Origin: Anaeramoeba ignava
Lineage: Eukaryota; Metamonada; Anaeramoebidae
Assembly (NCBI GenBank): GCA_028826165.1
Contig: JAPDFW010000108.1
Coordinates: forward strand, 62,001-126,000
Direction of reading: 5' to 3'
DNA: 64,000 bases
In this document: positions 1 to 12,700 of the stretch, piece after piece
Layout: the number at the start of each line of letters is the position of its first letter
Numbering within the stretch: position 1 is the first letter of the stretch
The notes under the pieces: generated by a model
What the model was told of the DNA's origin: nothing
Database searches by the model: none
Seen by the model: only the letters and a program-made list of their open reading frames with translations
Program-made: the position numbers and the translations under genes

Positions 1-2445
1 AATCAAAAAGATCATTTAAAACTTCTTGAGGAATAAATTTTGGATCATAACTATTTTTGATTTTAATTTTAATTTTATAAATGAATTTTAATTTTAATTT
101 TAATTTTTTGATTACTGATCTGGTTTAAAATTTGAAAGTAATGAATAAACTTGTGAATATGTAAGTGATGGTGCAACTTTGAAAAGTGCTTGTGAATTAA
201 TTTGATTTTTTTGGATAAATGAATTTTTCTCTAATATACAATTTGCTGCATCATTTACTTGAGAAACTTCTTTTCTTTTTATTTTATAAATTGTTTTATT
301 ATTTTATAAATTATTTTATTAATTTATTTTTTTTTTCTCTTTACAATGCTTCTTGAAATCCTTGTTCTGTTAACCAATCTCCAAGTTTTGATAAAGAATA
401 TTTAAATTCATTTGCATTTGAGTGAGTTTCTAAATCATGATTTTTCAGAATTTCACTAAAAAGTTTTTTATTAATTTCAAACATAAGTTGTCTAAATATT
501 GAAAGAATAATTTGATTTGGAAGTTGATAATGTTTTGAGATGTCAAGAAATCTGGAAAAGTTGTGAATAATTAAATCAGGTTTAATTTGATGACTTTCTT
601 TTTGAAACTGGATATTTTTTTCTGAATTCTTTGATTTTTGATTCTTTGATTTTTGATTCTTTGATTTTTGATTCTTTGATTTTTGATTCTTTGATTTTTT
701 ATGTGTGTTATTTTGTAAGAAGTTTGGAGGCATTGGTGTTGCAATTTCTTGTCCCAGAAATGCAAATACAATCATATTTGAAAAATCTTTCAAAATTAAA
801 CGAATAATTGACCAAAAAACTTGGAAAAAAATATCAAACAACATTTCTTTAAATCTGGAAACTATAAGATTATTTTCTTCAATATTATCTTCTTGTCTTT
901 GTGGTGTTGGTGTTAGCGTTATTTCACCAGTTGAATCACCAAATTTGTTCTCATTTAATCGAATAAAACTATTATATTTGCTCATCCCAAATTCATTTAA
1001 AGAAAGAACACCAAGTTGAAATTCTGAAGCTAATAAAACTAAAATAAAATGAATATTTTGTAGTAACCAAATTTGATAATTTAAATTCTCATTATTTTTT
1101 TGAGCCAAAAATTGAATCAAATCAGTGAAATTTTTCAATATTATCATTTTTCTTGAATTTCGATTATAATCTCCATCTTCAAATAAATTTAAATCCTTGA
1201 AAAATTTATAAATAAAACATCCAGGAACAGGAAATTTATTTTGATGAAAACTTGGATAAGAATGGAAAAATAAATTTTCAATTATATATAATTCTTGATT
1301 CTGGATTAAATGGAAATTATATTCCTTTGTAATATTTTGGATTCTTTGTTTCTCTTGATCTACATTTTCTTCCTTTTTGTTTGAAAACAGAAAATTTGAA
1401 TTTTTTGACATCATTTCCAAATTGTCTTGCATATTAAGATTATTTTCATTATTAGGAAAAACAATTTCTTCAATTGAATCTGAATCTGAATCTGAATTTG
1501 AATTTGATAAAAAATGATTTTTTGAATATTGATTTGGATTTGGATTTGGATTCTCAATAGAATCTTCATTTAAAATTTGTTTTAAAATTTGGCTTAAATC
1601 TTGATTTGAATCTTGACTTAAAACAGGGCTTGATTTTTGATTTTGATTTTCATTTGAATTTTCATTTGAATTTTTATCAAAATAATTAAAATAGTCATCT
1701 CCTTCATTTTCACTGTTTGATTTTGAAGGATCTTCAAATTCATCATCATTAAAAACATCTCTATATTGTTCCTTTTCGAATTTTTGATTTCTAAACCATT
1801 CCATATGATTTTTATTTAATAAATTAATTTTCTGTTCAATTTCAAGTGAAGTTAAAAGTACCCAATCAACATTACTTTCTGGACTTTCTGGAAATGATAA
1901 AGCTATGTTTAATTTGGGGGTTGTTTTGTGAACAATTTGTTGATCAATTTCTAAATTAAATTGTTCGAATATTGGCTTTCTAATATTTAAATAATCAACT
2001 AAATTAAATTCAACCTTTCCAATAGTTTCTAAAGATCTTTTTGATAATAATTTGGGTCTTTCCTAAAATTATAACATAAAACAGTTCCAAAAATGAAAAT
2101 AGAGTAAAAAAAGATGCAGATAATTTGAAACGAGTGGTTTTTTTTTTTTAAAAAAAAGAAACCAATTTATTTAAATTTTTTTCAATTTACAATCTTAACA
2201 AAAAGTTGAAAATATTTTGGATCCATTTTGTTTGTTTTTTTATTATAAGATAAAGTAATTGGAATCTTAAACTCTTCAGTCCATTCTGCTTTTGCTGATT
2301 TTATTATTGATTTTTGTGTTTCTCCTGTTGAATTATTTATTTTCCAAGAAATATAAATAATTGAATCTTCTTCTAAAATTTCAGTTATTGAAATTATTAA
2401 AATTCTAAAATAAGTTTTAACAATTTTTTTTCCAATTTGATTCAT
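1..2445 (-). CDS. NT-C2 plus DIL (dilute) domain protein, 3' end off the left edge
   Basis: Partial gene read from ATG 2445 leftward. Exons by splice and frame consistency: 2191-2445, 345-2062, 116-274 and <1-50, with GT-AG introns. Exon 1 and the start of exon 2 form an NT-C2 domain as in EEIG1/EHBP1: beta strands around YFRILIISITEI and IIYISWKINN, then LETIGKVEFNLVDYLN. A long Asn/Ser/Gln-rich linker follows. The second half is a DIL domain as at the tail of class V myosins: QIILSIFRQLMFEINKKLF, then LSKLGDWL, continuing in exon 3 with VNDAANCILEK and LTYSQVYSLLSNFKPD. DIL domains bind cargo or cytoskeletal partners, and NT-C2 is thought to bind membranes or Rabs, so an adaptor role in traffic is inferred. 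No myosin motor is present. Five near-identical KNQKS units lie at about 630-690. Confidence 0.75.
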
Positions 2446-2603
2446 AAAAAATGAAAAAAATGAAAAATGAAAAAATGAAGAAAAAAAAATTTAATCAATC
2501 CAAAAAAAAAAAAAATTTTATTTCCTTTTTTTTTTTAATTTGAATTAATGAAAAGAAAAGAAAAGAAAAAAAAGAAAAAAAAAGAAAAAACAAAACTTAA
2601 TTT

Positions 2604-5600
2604 TTATTGATCATCTTCTGTTATAATTTTTGAAATAATTCTTTCCAATCTTAATCTTTCACCAATTTGAGTTGCAATTTGAAGTTTCAAATCTTTTATT
2701 TGAGAAATCATTGTTTCAATAGTTCTTTCCAAAGCATCTTTTGCTGGTTCACCTTTTTTTTGTTTAAAACTATTTAATTGAGAAATTAATTGTTTATTTG
2801 CTTTTTTTGCTTTTTCTATTGTAGTTTGAGCTGGAACTAAACAACTCTTTAATTCTGTTGGTTGAGAATGTGTAGAAACAATTCTTGTGTAATTTGAAGG
2901 AAATAAACCGCAAGTATTTCCTATTTTTCCAGCCCACCAACCTGAAGGATCACATTTTAAAACCACAATTAACTTTGAAATAATTATTTTTAATTTTTGA
3001 TTTTTGATTTTAATTTTTTTGATAATTTTTTTTTTTTGATTTTAATTTTCAAAACTAACATCTCCTCTTGTAAATGAAAGTTGTCTTGGTCCTTGTGCTA
3101 CATAATCATATAAAGCTTCAAGGATAGTTCCTTTATGATCTAAATCTTGATAAATTTGTTTTTTAGATTGAAAATTTTCTTCTTTCTATTTTTTTTAAAT
3201 CAATTTTTAAATTAATTATTAAATCAATTATTAAATCAATTTTTAAATCAATTTTTAAATCCAAATCATTTCATTTCCATTTCCAATTATTAAATCAATT
3301 ATTAAATCCAAATCATTTCATTTTCATTTCCATTTCCAATTATTAAATCAATTATTAAATTAATTATTAAATCAATTATTAAATCCAAATCAAATCCAAA
3401 TCATTTTCATTTTCAATTTTTAAATCAATTATTAAATTATTTATTAAATTAATTATTAAATTCAAATCAAATCCAAATCATTTCATTTCCATTTCCATTT
3501 CCAATTTTTAAATCCAAATTAAATCCAAATCATTTCATTTCCATTTCCATTTTCATTTTCATTTTCATTTTCATTTTCATTTTCATTTTCATTTTCATTT
3601 TCATTTTCATTTTCATTTTCATTTTCATTTTTATTTTCATTTTCATTTTCATTTTCATTTTCATTTTCATTTTCATTTTCATTTTCATTTTCATTTTCAT
3701 TTCCAATTATTAAATCAATTATTAAATCAATTATTAAATCCAAATTAAATCCAAATCATTTCATTTCCATTTCCATTTTCATTTTCATTTTCATTTTCAT
3801 TTTCATTTTCATTTTCATTTTCATTTTTATTTTCATTTTCATTTTCATTTTTATTTTCATTTCCATTTTCATTTTCATTTTCATTTTCATTTTCATTTTC
3901 ATTTTCATTTTCATTTTCATTTTTATTTTCATTTTCATTTTCATTTTCATTTTTATTTTCATTTTCATTTTCATTTCCAATTTTTAAACCAATTATTAAA
4001 TCAATTATTAAATCAATTTTTAAATCCAAATTAAATCCAAATCATTTCATTTCCATTTCCATTTCCATTTCCAATTTTTAAATCCAAATCATTTCATTTC
4101 CATTTCCAATTATTAAATTAATTATTAAATTAATTATTAAATCAATTATTAAATTAATTATTAAATTCAAATCAAATCCAAATCAAATCCAAATCATTTC
4201 ATTTCCATTTTCATTTCCAATTTTTAAATTAATTATTAAATCAATTATTAAATTAATTATTAAATCAATTATTAAATTAATTATTAAATTCAAATCAAAT
4301 CCAAATCATTTCATTTCCATTTTCATTTCCAATTTTTAAATCCAAATTAAATCCAAATCATTTCATTTCCATTTCCATTTTCATTTTCATTTTCATTTTC
4401 ATTTTCATTTTCATTTCCATTTCCATTTTCATTTTCATTTTCATTTTCATTTTCATTTCCAATTTTTAAATAAATTTCATTTCAAATTCAAATTAATTTT
4501 ATTTCAAATTCAAATTTCATTTCGTTAAAAAAAAAATCAAATTGAAATTTACAAATAAATATCGAAATTGATCTAAAAATAAATCAAATAATTCTTTTTG
4601 AATAGGGAAAGCTTCATGAATTTCTGTTTGTGATGGATTTTCTTTATGAAATATAATTGGACCGAATAACTAAAAATAACAAAAATAAAAATAAAAATAA
4701 AAATAAAAATAAAAATAAAAATAAATTTTTTTGATATAATAATTTAAATTACTTCTGAAATTTCATCTTTTGAAGTTGTTTTGACTAAAACAATTCGATT
4801 CAAATATCCAATTAAATGTTTTAATGCAAAAAAATTAACCAAAGGAAGTCTAAGAATGCAACTTCTAATTGCTGGTAAATGTTGAGATTTTGGAGTCATT
4901 GCTGAAAATAATTAAAATATTTAATATTTGATTTAAAAATAATAAATTATAAATATATTTAAGCTTTTCCTTTTGAAATAAATATTATCATTTGATACTG
5001 AGAGTATGATAAAAATCTGAATAAAGATCAAAAGTTAATAAAGGTTCTGGTAATTCTTGTAAATATTGAACTAATAATCCTCCAACAACTTTTGGATCTT
5101 TTACACTTGTAAATGAAATTTCAGTTCCTAAATTTTTTGGATTTTTGAATTAATTTTTTTTTTGGATTGTTCTTTAAAAAATGTTTTTTCTATATCAACC
5201 TTTGTCAATATTTTGTTTTATTTCTTCAATATCATCTTGGAATTCTGAAGATTTAAAAATTGCCATATCAAATTCTATTGTGTTTTTTGATTTTTTCAAA
5301 AATTAGAAAAATAAAAAGCAAAATAAAAAGAAGTAAGAAAAATTACTCTTTTCCTTCACAAAATAATCAATAGTTTTTTCCAAAACTAAAGGAATTGGAG
5401 TTCCGTCTTTTTTAATATTTAAAACATTTTCAATAGATTCACCAAATACTTGTTTACTATCTAAAATCCAAAAAGAATAAATAAATTTTTTTTTGGATTT
5501 TTTAATTCAAAATTCAATTATAATTTTTTAATTCAAATTTGATTTTACTTTTGATTTTATTGACTTCTTGCTGTAAACAAGATGTCCAAATTTTGGTTTC

Positions 5601-6247
5601 ATCTTTTGAATTTGTCGAAAATAACAATCTAAAAATATTATTATTATTATAATTATAATTATAATTATAATATTTATTTATTTATTTATTGAATATAAAT
5701 TACAAACTATTTCTTAAACAATTTGAAATTTAAATTGTTTTTATTTTTTTCTTTTACGTTGTTTTTTCATCTTTTGTAATAATAATAAACACGTTTTGTT
5801 TAGTTGGATGTCTTTCTTCTCTAATAATACATCCATGTAAAAATAATTCAAAGAAAGGTTTTTTATCCTTTTTTTTTGTTTTTTTGAATAAAATTTTTTT
5901 TATTATTAATTTTAATTGAAAAATTTTTTTTTCATTTTGAATTTTTTTAATTTCTTTTCTTTACATTTTTATTTTTAAATCCAAATAAGTAAATATCTTT
6001 TAAAATGTAGAAAAATTCTTCCCATTCTTTATTACTTTCATTCTTTTGAAATTTTTTTAAATTAAATTAAATTATTTTAAATTTTATAAATATTTTTTTT
6101 TTACATATTTAAAAATGTTTCCAGAAAAAATTGGCACACCAATTAAATTATAATTCTATAAAATAATAATAATAATAAAAAAAAAAGCAAAATGAAAAAT
6201 TAATTCAAATTACAATTTGGAAAATGGGAAATTACTTGATTAGACAT
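2604..6247 (-). CDS. PH-RhoGAP-SH3 protein with C-terminal coiled coil
   Basis: Twelve exons give a 469-residue protein: 6236-6247 (12 nt), 6105-6155, 5965-6042, 5758-5867, 5549-5628, 5347-5460, 5200-5274, 4999-5127, 4753-4901, 4553-4669, 3060-3185, 2604-2972. All junctions are GT-AG and phase-consistent. A PH domain spans residues ~5-108 (EEFFYILKDIYLFGF, FELFLHGCII, DETKIW). RhoGAP spans ~111-305 (FGESIENVL, PLVLEKTIDY, YLQELPEPLL, LFGPIIF). SH3 spans ~325-380 (ALYDYVA, GWWAGKI, GLFPSNYTRIV), followed by a helical tail. The arginine-finger position reads IFK instead of IFR, and the conserved Lys and Asn of the family are also replaced, so GAP activity is doubtful. It may act as a membrane-bound Rho-family scaffold. 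Intron 10 (3186-4552) is a repeat array. Confidence 0.85.
3186..4552. repeat. Intron-filling TTTCAT / TAAATCAATTAT array
   Basis: This is intron 10 of the RhoGAP gene, bounded by GT at 4551-4552 and AG at 3186-3187 on the coding strand. It alternates blocks of (TTTTCA)n, TTTCCATTTCC and TTAAATCAATTATTAAATCC. The plus strand is essentially G-free from ~3186 to 4520. Long open frames of alternating Asn-Glu or Met-Lys here are repeat shadows, not genes. Confidence 0.9.
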
Positions 6248-6352
6248 TTTTTTTAAAAAGAAAATAAAAAAATGAAAATAAAAAAAAAAAATGAAAAATG
6301 AAAAATTATTTTTGAAAAGGAAAAAAAAAATTTAATTCTAAAAGGATCTAAA

Positions 6353-9300
6353 TTAATAATTAAGTATAATTTTTCTTTTTCTTCTACTTATAATTCTTGG
6401 ATTTTTTAAAATTAAAGGAACTTTTGGAGGAGCATTTAATCCAAAAGATTTTGCTAATTCTTTCAAATTTAGATTAAGAACATCAAAAATTTCTTTTAAA
6501 GTTGTTCCTGAATAAGATTGTAAATAATCTCTATAAGCAAATCTTGAAAGAACATGAATTCTATAATTTTGTTCAAGTATTTTCTCAATAATTTGTTTTT
6601 TATTATCTTGAATTTTTGGTTTTTCATATTCTGTTAAAATAAAATTCATTTTCTTTAACATTTCTAAGAATTTTTCTTCTTGATGTAATAAGAAAAGGAT
6701 AAATTGTGGATTTTCTTGATTTTCTTCAATATTTTGATTTTCTTGAATATTTTCATTTTCTTCAATATTTTCATTTTCTTGAATATTTTCATTTTCTTGA
6801 ATATTTTCATTTTCTTGAATATTTTCATTTTCTTGAATATTTTCATTATTTTCATTTCTAATAATTTTTAATAATTGATTTAATAATTAATTTTTTTAAT
6901 AATTTTAATTAATTTAATGAATTAATTTAATAATTGATTTAATAAATAATTTAATAATTGATTTAATAAATAATTTAATAATTAATTTAATAATTAATTT
7001 AATAATTGATTTAATAATTGATTTAATAATTGATTTAATAATTAATTTAATAATTGATTTAATAATTGATTTAATAATTGATTTAATAATTGATTTAATA
7101 ATTGATTTAATAATTGATTTAATAATTGATTTAATAATTAATTTAATAATTGATTTAATAAATAATTTAATAAATAATTTAATAATTGATTTAATAATTG
7201 ATTTAATAATTAATTTAATAATTGATTTAATAAATAATTTAATAAATAATTTAATAATTGATTTAATAATTAATTTTAATAAATAATTTAATAATTGATT
7301 TAATAAATAATTTAATAAATAATTTAATAATTGATTTAATAATTGATTTAATAATTAATTTTAATTTATTTAATAAATAATTTAATAAATAATTTAATAA
7401 TTGATTTAATAATTGATTTAATAATAATTGATTTAATAATTGATTTAATAAATAATTTAATAATTGATTTAATAATTGATTTAATAATTGATTTAATAAT
7501 TGATTTTAATAATTTAATAATTGATTTAATAATTGATTTAATTTATTTAATAATTGATTTAATAAATAATTTAATAATTGATTTAATAATTAATTTAATA
7601 ATTGATTTAATAAATAATTTAAATAATTGATTTAATAATTGATTTAATAAATAATTTAATAATTGATTTAATAATTAATTTAATAGTGATTTAATAAATA
7701 ATTTAATAAATAATTTAATAATTGATTTAATAATTGATTTAATGATTTAATAAATAATTTTAATAATTGATTTAATAATTGATTTAATAATTGATTTAAT
7801 AATTGATTTAATAATTGATTTAATAATTAATTTAATAATTGATTTAATAAATAATTTAATAAATAATTTAATAATTGATTTAATAATTGATTTAATAATT
7901 GATTTAATAATTAATTTAATAATTGATTTAATAATTGATTTAATAATTGATTTAATAATTGATTTAATAATTGATTTAATAATTGATTTAATAATTAATT
8001 TAATAATTGATTTAATAATTGATTTAATAATTAATTTAATAAATAATTTAATAAATAATTTAATAATTGATTTAATAATTAATTTAATAATTAATTTAAT
8101 AATTGATTTAATAATTGATTTAATAAATAATTTAATAAATAATTTAATAATTGATTTAATAATTGATTTAATAATTGATTTAATAATTGATTTAATAATT
8201 GATTTAATAATTGATTTAATAATTGATTTAATAATTACTTGAACAGAATCAGAAGGATCAAATTGAACAACAAAATCTACCTTTGGAAAATCAAAATCTA
8301 AATAAATAATAATTAATAAATAATAAAAATTAAATAAATAAATAAATAAAAATTTAACCTCTTGAAATAATATTTGTGCAAAATAAAACACCAGCATTTT
8401 TTTTTTCAAAATTCTTCATAATTCCAACTTGATCTTCTTGAGTTTGATCGCCATGCAATGAAAAACAATTTATTCCTAATTGGAAAGATAATTCAGTATA
8501 AAATTGAACAGAATTTGTTGTTGAAACGAAGACAATAATCTTTTTAAATCTATGATAAGCATTCAAAAAAACATTTAAAAATAAAAATCTTTCATCCTCT
8601 TTGCAAATTAAATATCCAATATTTTTTTTGCCCAAAGCAATATTGTTTATATCAAAAGAATCACGAATTAAAAGAGGTTTTGCTGGGAATATTTGAAGAG
8701 AAACATTTTCCACTTGAGGTGTTAAAGCAGATGAAAAAACAAACAATTGATTGATTTTTTGGAAATTTTTCATAATTTCAAGTAGTTCTCTTGTGTTTCC
8801 AAATTGGATGATTTTATCAATTTCTGTGATTATTACAATCTTGCAATTAGAATAAATAAACGCTTTTCTCTTCAAGTTCTCCAATAATCTAATTGGTGTT
8901 GAAATTAAAAGATTAACTCCTTTTTTTAATTTTTTTGATTGAAAAGAAATATTTGCTCCATCAAAAGTCAATCCACAAGATTGTTTATCGTTTTTTTCAA
9001 AAAATTGTTTTGTGATATAATATAAATGTGTTGCAGCTTCTTTTGTGGGTGCAATAATTATTGCTCCAGTTCCTTCCAAAATGAATTCAAAAAGGAAATA
9101 TTAAAACAAAAAATTTTTGCCAAAAAAATTTGGGTAAATTTGTACCATTTTGAGGTTGAAATTCTAGATTGGATAAAATTTCTAGTGAGGGAATAATCGA
9201 AAGAAGTGCTTCTCCAGAACCTGGTGGTGCAATACCAATGAGGCTCTTCTTTTTAAAAGCATGCGGGAAACACTTAGACTGAAAGTCAGTTAAATCGATT

Positions 9301-9605
9301 TTGTTCATTTGATCCAATTTATTTATTGTTTTTTTCGAAATTGGAAGTTCGTTAAATTTTTTCGGAAGTTCATTTTCTTGTAATTCAGGTTCTGTATATT
9401 CAAATTTTTCAGGTAATTTGGTTTTTTTTCGTTGAGAATTTCGATTTCTTGGTTTTTTCTTTTTGAGAATAATTTTTTTTGGTTTTTTTTTCTTTTGATA
9501 AATTTTTTTTCTAAATTTAAGTTTTTTTTTATTTTTAAATTGTGGATGATTTTGTTTGTTTGAGTTTGTTTGAATTTGTTGTTTTTCTTCTTCAACAAAA
9601 AACAT
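6353..9605 (-). CDS. HAS1: HAS1/DDX18-like DEAD-box protein with degenerate catalytic motifs and a missing motif VI exon
   Basis: Recognised exons: 9146-9605 (ATG 9605), 8359-9072, 8239-8297 and 6353-6857. HAS1/DDX18 helps 60S ribosome assembly in the nucleolus. The basic N-terminus, the QNGTGAIIIAPTKE region, the FDFPKVDFVVQFDP segment and the C-terminus (NYRIHVLSRFAYRDYL ... AKSFGLNAPPKV) follow that subfamily. The ATPase motifs are degraded: motif I reads APPGSGEALL (Lys lost), motif II TEID instead of DEAD, motif III SAL instead of SAT, and motif V SRDFDF instead of ARGLD. Exon 3 ends in phase 0 but the last exon needs two bases from upstream. The HRxGRxxR motif VI that should lie between them is absent. 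Either an exon was lost or collapsed in the 6858-8238 array, or this is a decayed or non-catalytic paralog. An acidic NIQENE repeat opens the last exon. Confidence 0.75.
6858..8238. repeat. Intronic AATTGATTTAAT array, plus strand C-free
   Basis: About 1.38 kb of near-perfect AATTGATTTAAT, AATTAATTTAAT and AAATAATTTAAT units inside the HAS1-like gene. From 6859 to 8237 I see no C on the plus strand, so the coding strand has no G and cannot contain AG or GT. No internal exon can therefore hide here as assembled. Confidence 0.9.
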
Positions 9606-9751
9606 TTTTAAATTTTATTTTTAATTTGAAAAGAAAGAAAAAATGAAAAAAAATGAAAAAAATTTTTTTTATAAAATTAAAAAAGAAAAATTTTTTTTTC
9701 ATTTTTTCTTTTTTTCTTTCATTTTTTTTTTTTTAAATTGAAAATAATCAA
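9606..9751. promoter_or_regulatory. Bidirectional promoter spacer, HAS1-like / WDR7
   Basis: A 146-bp spacer between divergent start codons. It carries AAAAAATGAAAAAAAATG facing the HAS1-like gene and TTTTTTTTTCATTTTTTC twice facing WDR7, around an A/T-tract core. The TCATTTT core resembles the initiator (TCA-Py-T-W) of trichomonads, but the start sites are inferred. Confidence 0.5.
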
Positions 9752-12700
9752 ATGCAATTTTTTAACCTTGTTTTTCCTTTTTGGGAAAATCATAATCCAC
9801 CAAAACATCAAATAACAAAAACATTAATTTCTGAAAATCAAACTTATATTGCAACAGGAGGAATTGATGGATTAATTACAACTTGGAAGGTTAAAAATGA
9901 ATTTGATAAATATTCAATTTTTCCAATTTCTGTACTTTTTGCTCATAATTCTGAAATTACTTCTTTAATAAATATATTGTATAGATTTTCTCTTGCATTT
10001 GCAAGTGGTAAATATATCTCTTTTCTTTTTATTTTTTTTATTTTTAATTTGCTGATTGAAAATTTTTGACAGATTTTGATGAAAAAATTTTTTTAATTTA
10101 AAATTGATTTAATTTAAATTTAAAATTGATTTAATTTTAATTTAATTTTGATTTAAATTTGATTTAAATTTGATTTAAAATTGAATTTAAATTGAATTTA
10201 TTTTAATTTTAATTTTGATTTAAATTTGATTTAAATTTGATTTAAATTTAATTTAAATTTGAATTTAATTTAATTTAAATTTGAATTTAATTTAATTTTA
10301 ATTTAATTTTGATTTAAATTTGATTTAATTTAAATTTGATTTAAAATTGATTTTGATTTGATTTAAAATTGATTTAAATTTGATTTAAATTTGATTTAAA
10401 TTTGATTTAAAATTTGATTTAAATTTGATTTAAATTTGATTTAAATTTGATTTAAATTTGATTTAAATTTGATTTAAATTTGATTTAAATTTGATTTAAA
10501 TTTGATTTAAATTTGATTTATATTTGATTTAAATTTGATTTAAAATTGATTTAATTTTGATTTAAATTTGATTTAAAATTGATTTAATTTTAATTTAATT
10601 TTGATTTAAATTTGATTTAAATTTGATTTAAAATTGATTTAATTTTGATTTAAATTTGATTTAAATTTGATTTAAATTTGATTTAAATTTGATTTAAATT
10701 TGATTTAAAATTGAATTTAAATTGAATTTATTTTAATTTTAATTTTGATTTAAATTTGATTTAAATTTGATTTAAATTTGATTTAAATTTGATTTAAATT
10801 TGATTTAAATTTGATTTAAATTTGATTTAAATTTGATTTAAATTTGATTTAAATTTGATTTAAATTTGATTTAAATTTGATTTAAATTTGATTTAAATTT
10901 GATTTAAATTTGATTTAAATTTGATTTAAATTTGATTTAAATTTGATTTAAATTTGATTTAAATTTGATTTAAATTTGATTTAAATTTGATTTAAAATTG
11001 AATTTAAATTGATTTTAATTTTAATTTTGATTTAAATTTGATTTAAATTTGATTTAAATTTGATTTAAATTTGATTTGAATTTGAATTTGATTTAAATTT
11101 GATTTAAATTTGATTTGAATTTGATTTGAATTTGATTTAAATTTGATTTAAATTTGATTTAAATTTAATTTAAATTTGATTTAAAATTGATTTAAATTTG
11201 ATTTAAAATTGATTTAAATTTGATTTAAAATTGATTTAAATTTGATTTAAAATTGATTTAAATTTGATTTAAAATTGATTTAAATTTGATTTAAAATTGA
11301 TTTAAATTTGATTTAATTTTGATTTGATTTGATTTAAATTTGATTTAAATTTAATTTAATTTTGATTTAATTTTGATTTAAATTTGATTTAATTTTGATT
11401 TAAATTTGATTTAATTTTGATTTAAATTTGATTTAATTTGATTTAAATTTGATTTAAATTTAATTTAATTTTGATTTAAATTTGATTTAAATTTGATTTA
11501 AATTTGATTTAAATTTGATTTAAATTTGATTTAAATTTGATTTAAATTTGATTTAAATTTGATTTAAATTTGATTTAAATTTGATTTAAATTTGATTTAA
11601 ATTTGATTTAATTTTGATTTAAATTTGATTTAAATTTGATTTAAAATTGATTTAATTTTGATTTAAATTTGATTTGATTTTGATTTAAATTTGATTTAAA
11701 TTTAATTTAAATTTGATTTAAAATTGATTTAAATTTGATTTAAATTTGATTTAAATTTGATTTAAATTTAATTTAATTTTGATTTAAATTTGATTTAATT
11801 TTGATTTAAATTTGATTTAAATTTGATTTAAATTTGATTTAAATTTGATTTATATTTGATTTAAATTTGATTTAATTTTGATTTAAATTTGATTTAAATT
11901 TGATATGAATTTAATTTAAATTTGATTTAAATTTGATTTAAATTTGATTTAAATTTGATTTAAATTTGATTTAAATTTGATTTAAATTTGATTTAAATTT
12001 GATTTAGATTTGATTTAAATTTGATTTAAATTTGATTTAGATTTGATTTAAATTTGATTTAAATTTGATTTAAAATTGATTTAAATTTGATTTAAAATTG
12101 ATTTAAATTTGATTTAAAATTGATTTAAATTTGATTTAAAATTGATTTAAATTTGATTTAAATTTGATTTAAATTTGATTTAAATTTGATTTAAATTTGA
12201 TTTAAATTTGATTTAAATTTGATTTAAATTTGATTTAAATTTGATTTAAATTTGATTTATATTTGATTTATATTTGATTTAAATTTAATTTATATTTGAT
12301 TTAAATTTAATTTATATTTGATTTAAATTTGATTTAATTTTGATTTAATTTTGATTTAAATTTGATTTAATTTTGATTAAAATTTGATTAAAATTTGATT
12401 AAAATTTGATTAAAATTTGATTTAATTTTAATTTAATTTTGATTTAAAATTGATTTAAATTTGATTTAAATTTGATTTAAATTTGATTTGATTTTGATTT
12501 AAATTTGATTTAGTCTCAATCGATGGAACTTTATGTATATGGAATTTTTCAGATGGATATTGTTATTTTAAACATGAAAAATTTTTTAGTTGTAATCCAA
12601 CAAAATTATTATTTCATTCTAGTTCTGCAAGATTTTTAATAGCATCAGGAAGATCTAATATTATTGAAATAGTAGATTTAGAAACAATGAGAATTGCAAG

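Noticed and set aside
3519-4029. Open frames of Asn-Glu or Met-Lys strings on both strands
   Set aside because: They follow the TTTTCA repeat exactly, lie wholly in a well-defined intron and have no non-repeat protein sequence.
6858-8238. CRISPR-like regular repeat array
   Set aside because: There are no unique spacers; units are contiguous simple sequence within a eukaryotic intron.
7747-8409. 220-residue ORF of IIKS repeats
   Set aside because: It is read-through of the AATTGATTTAAT intron array from the edge of a real exon.
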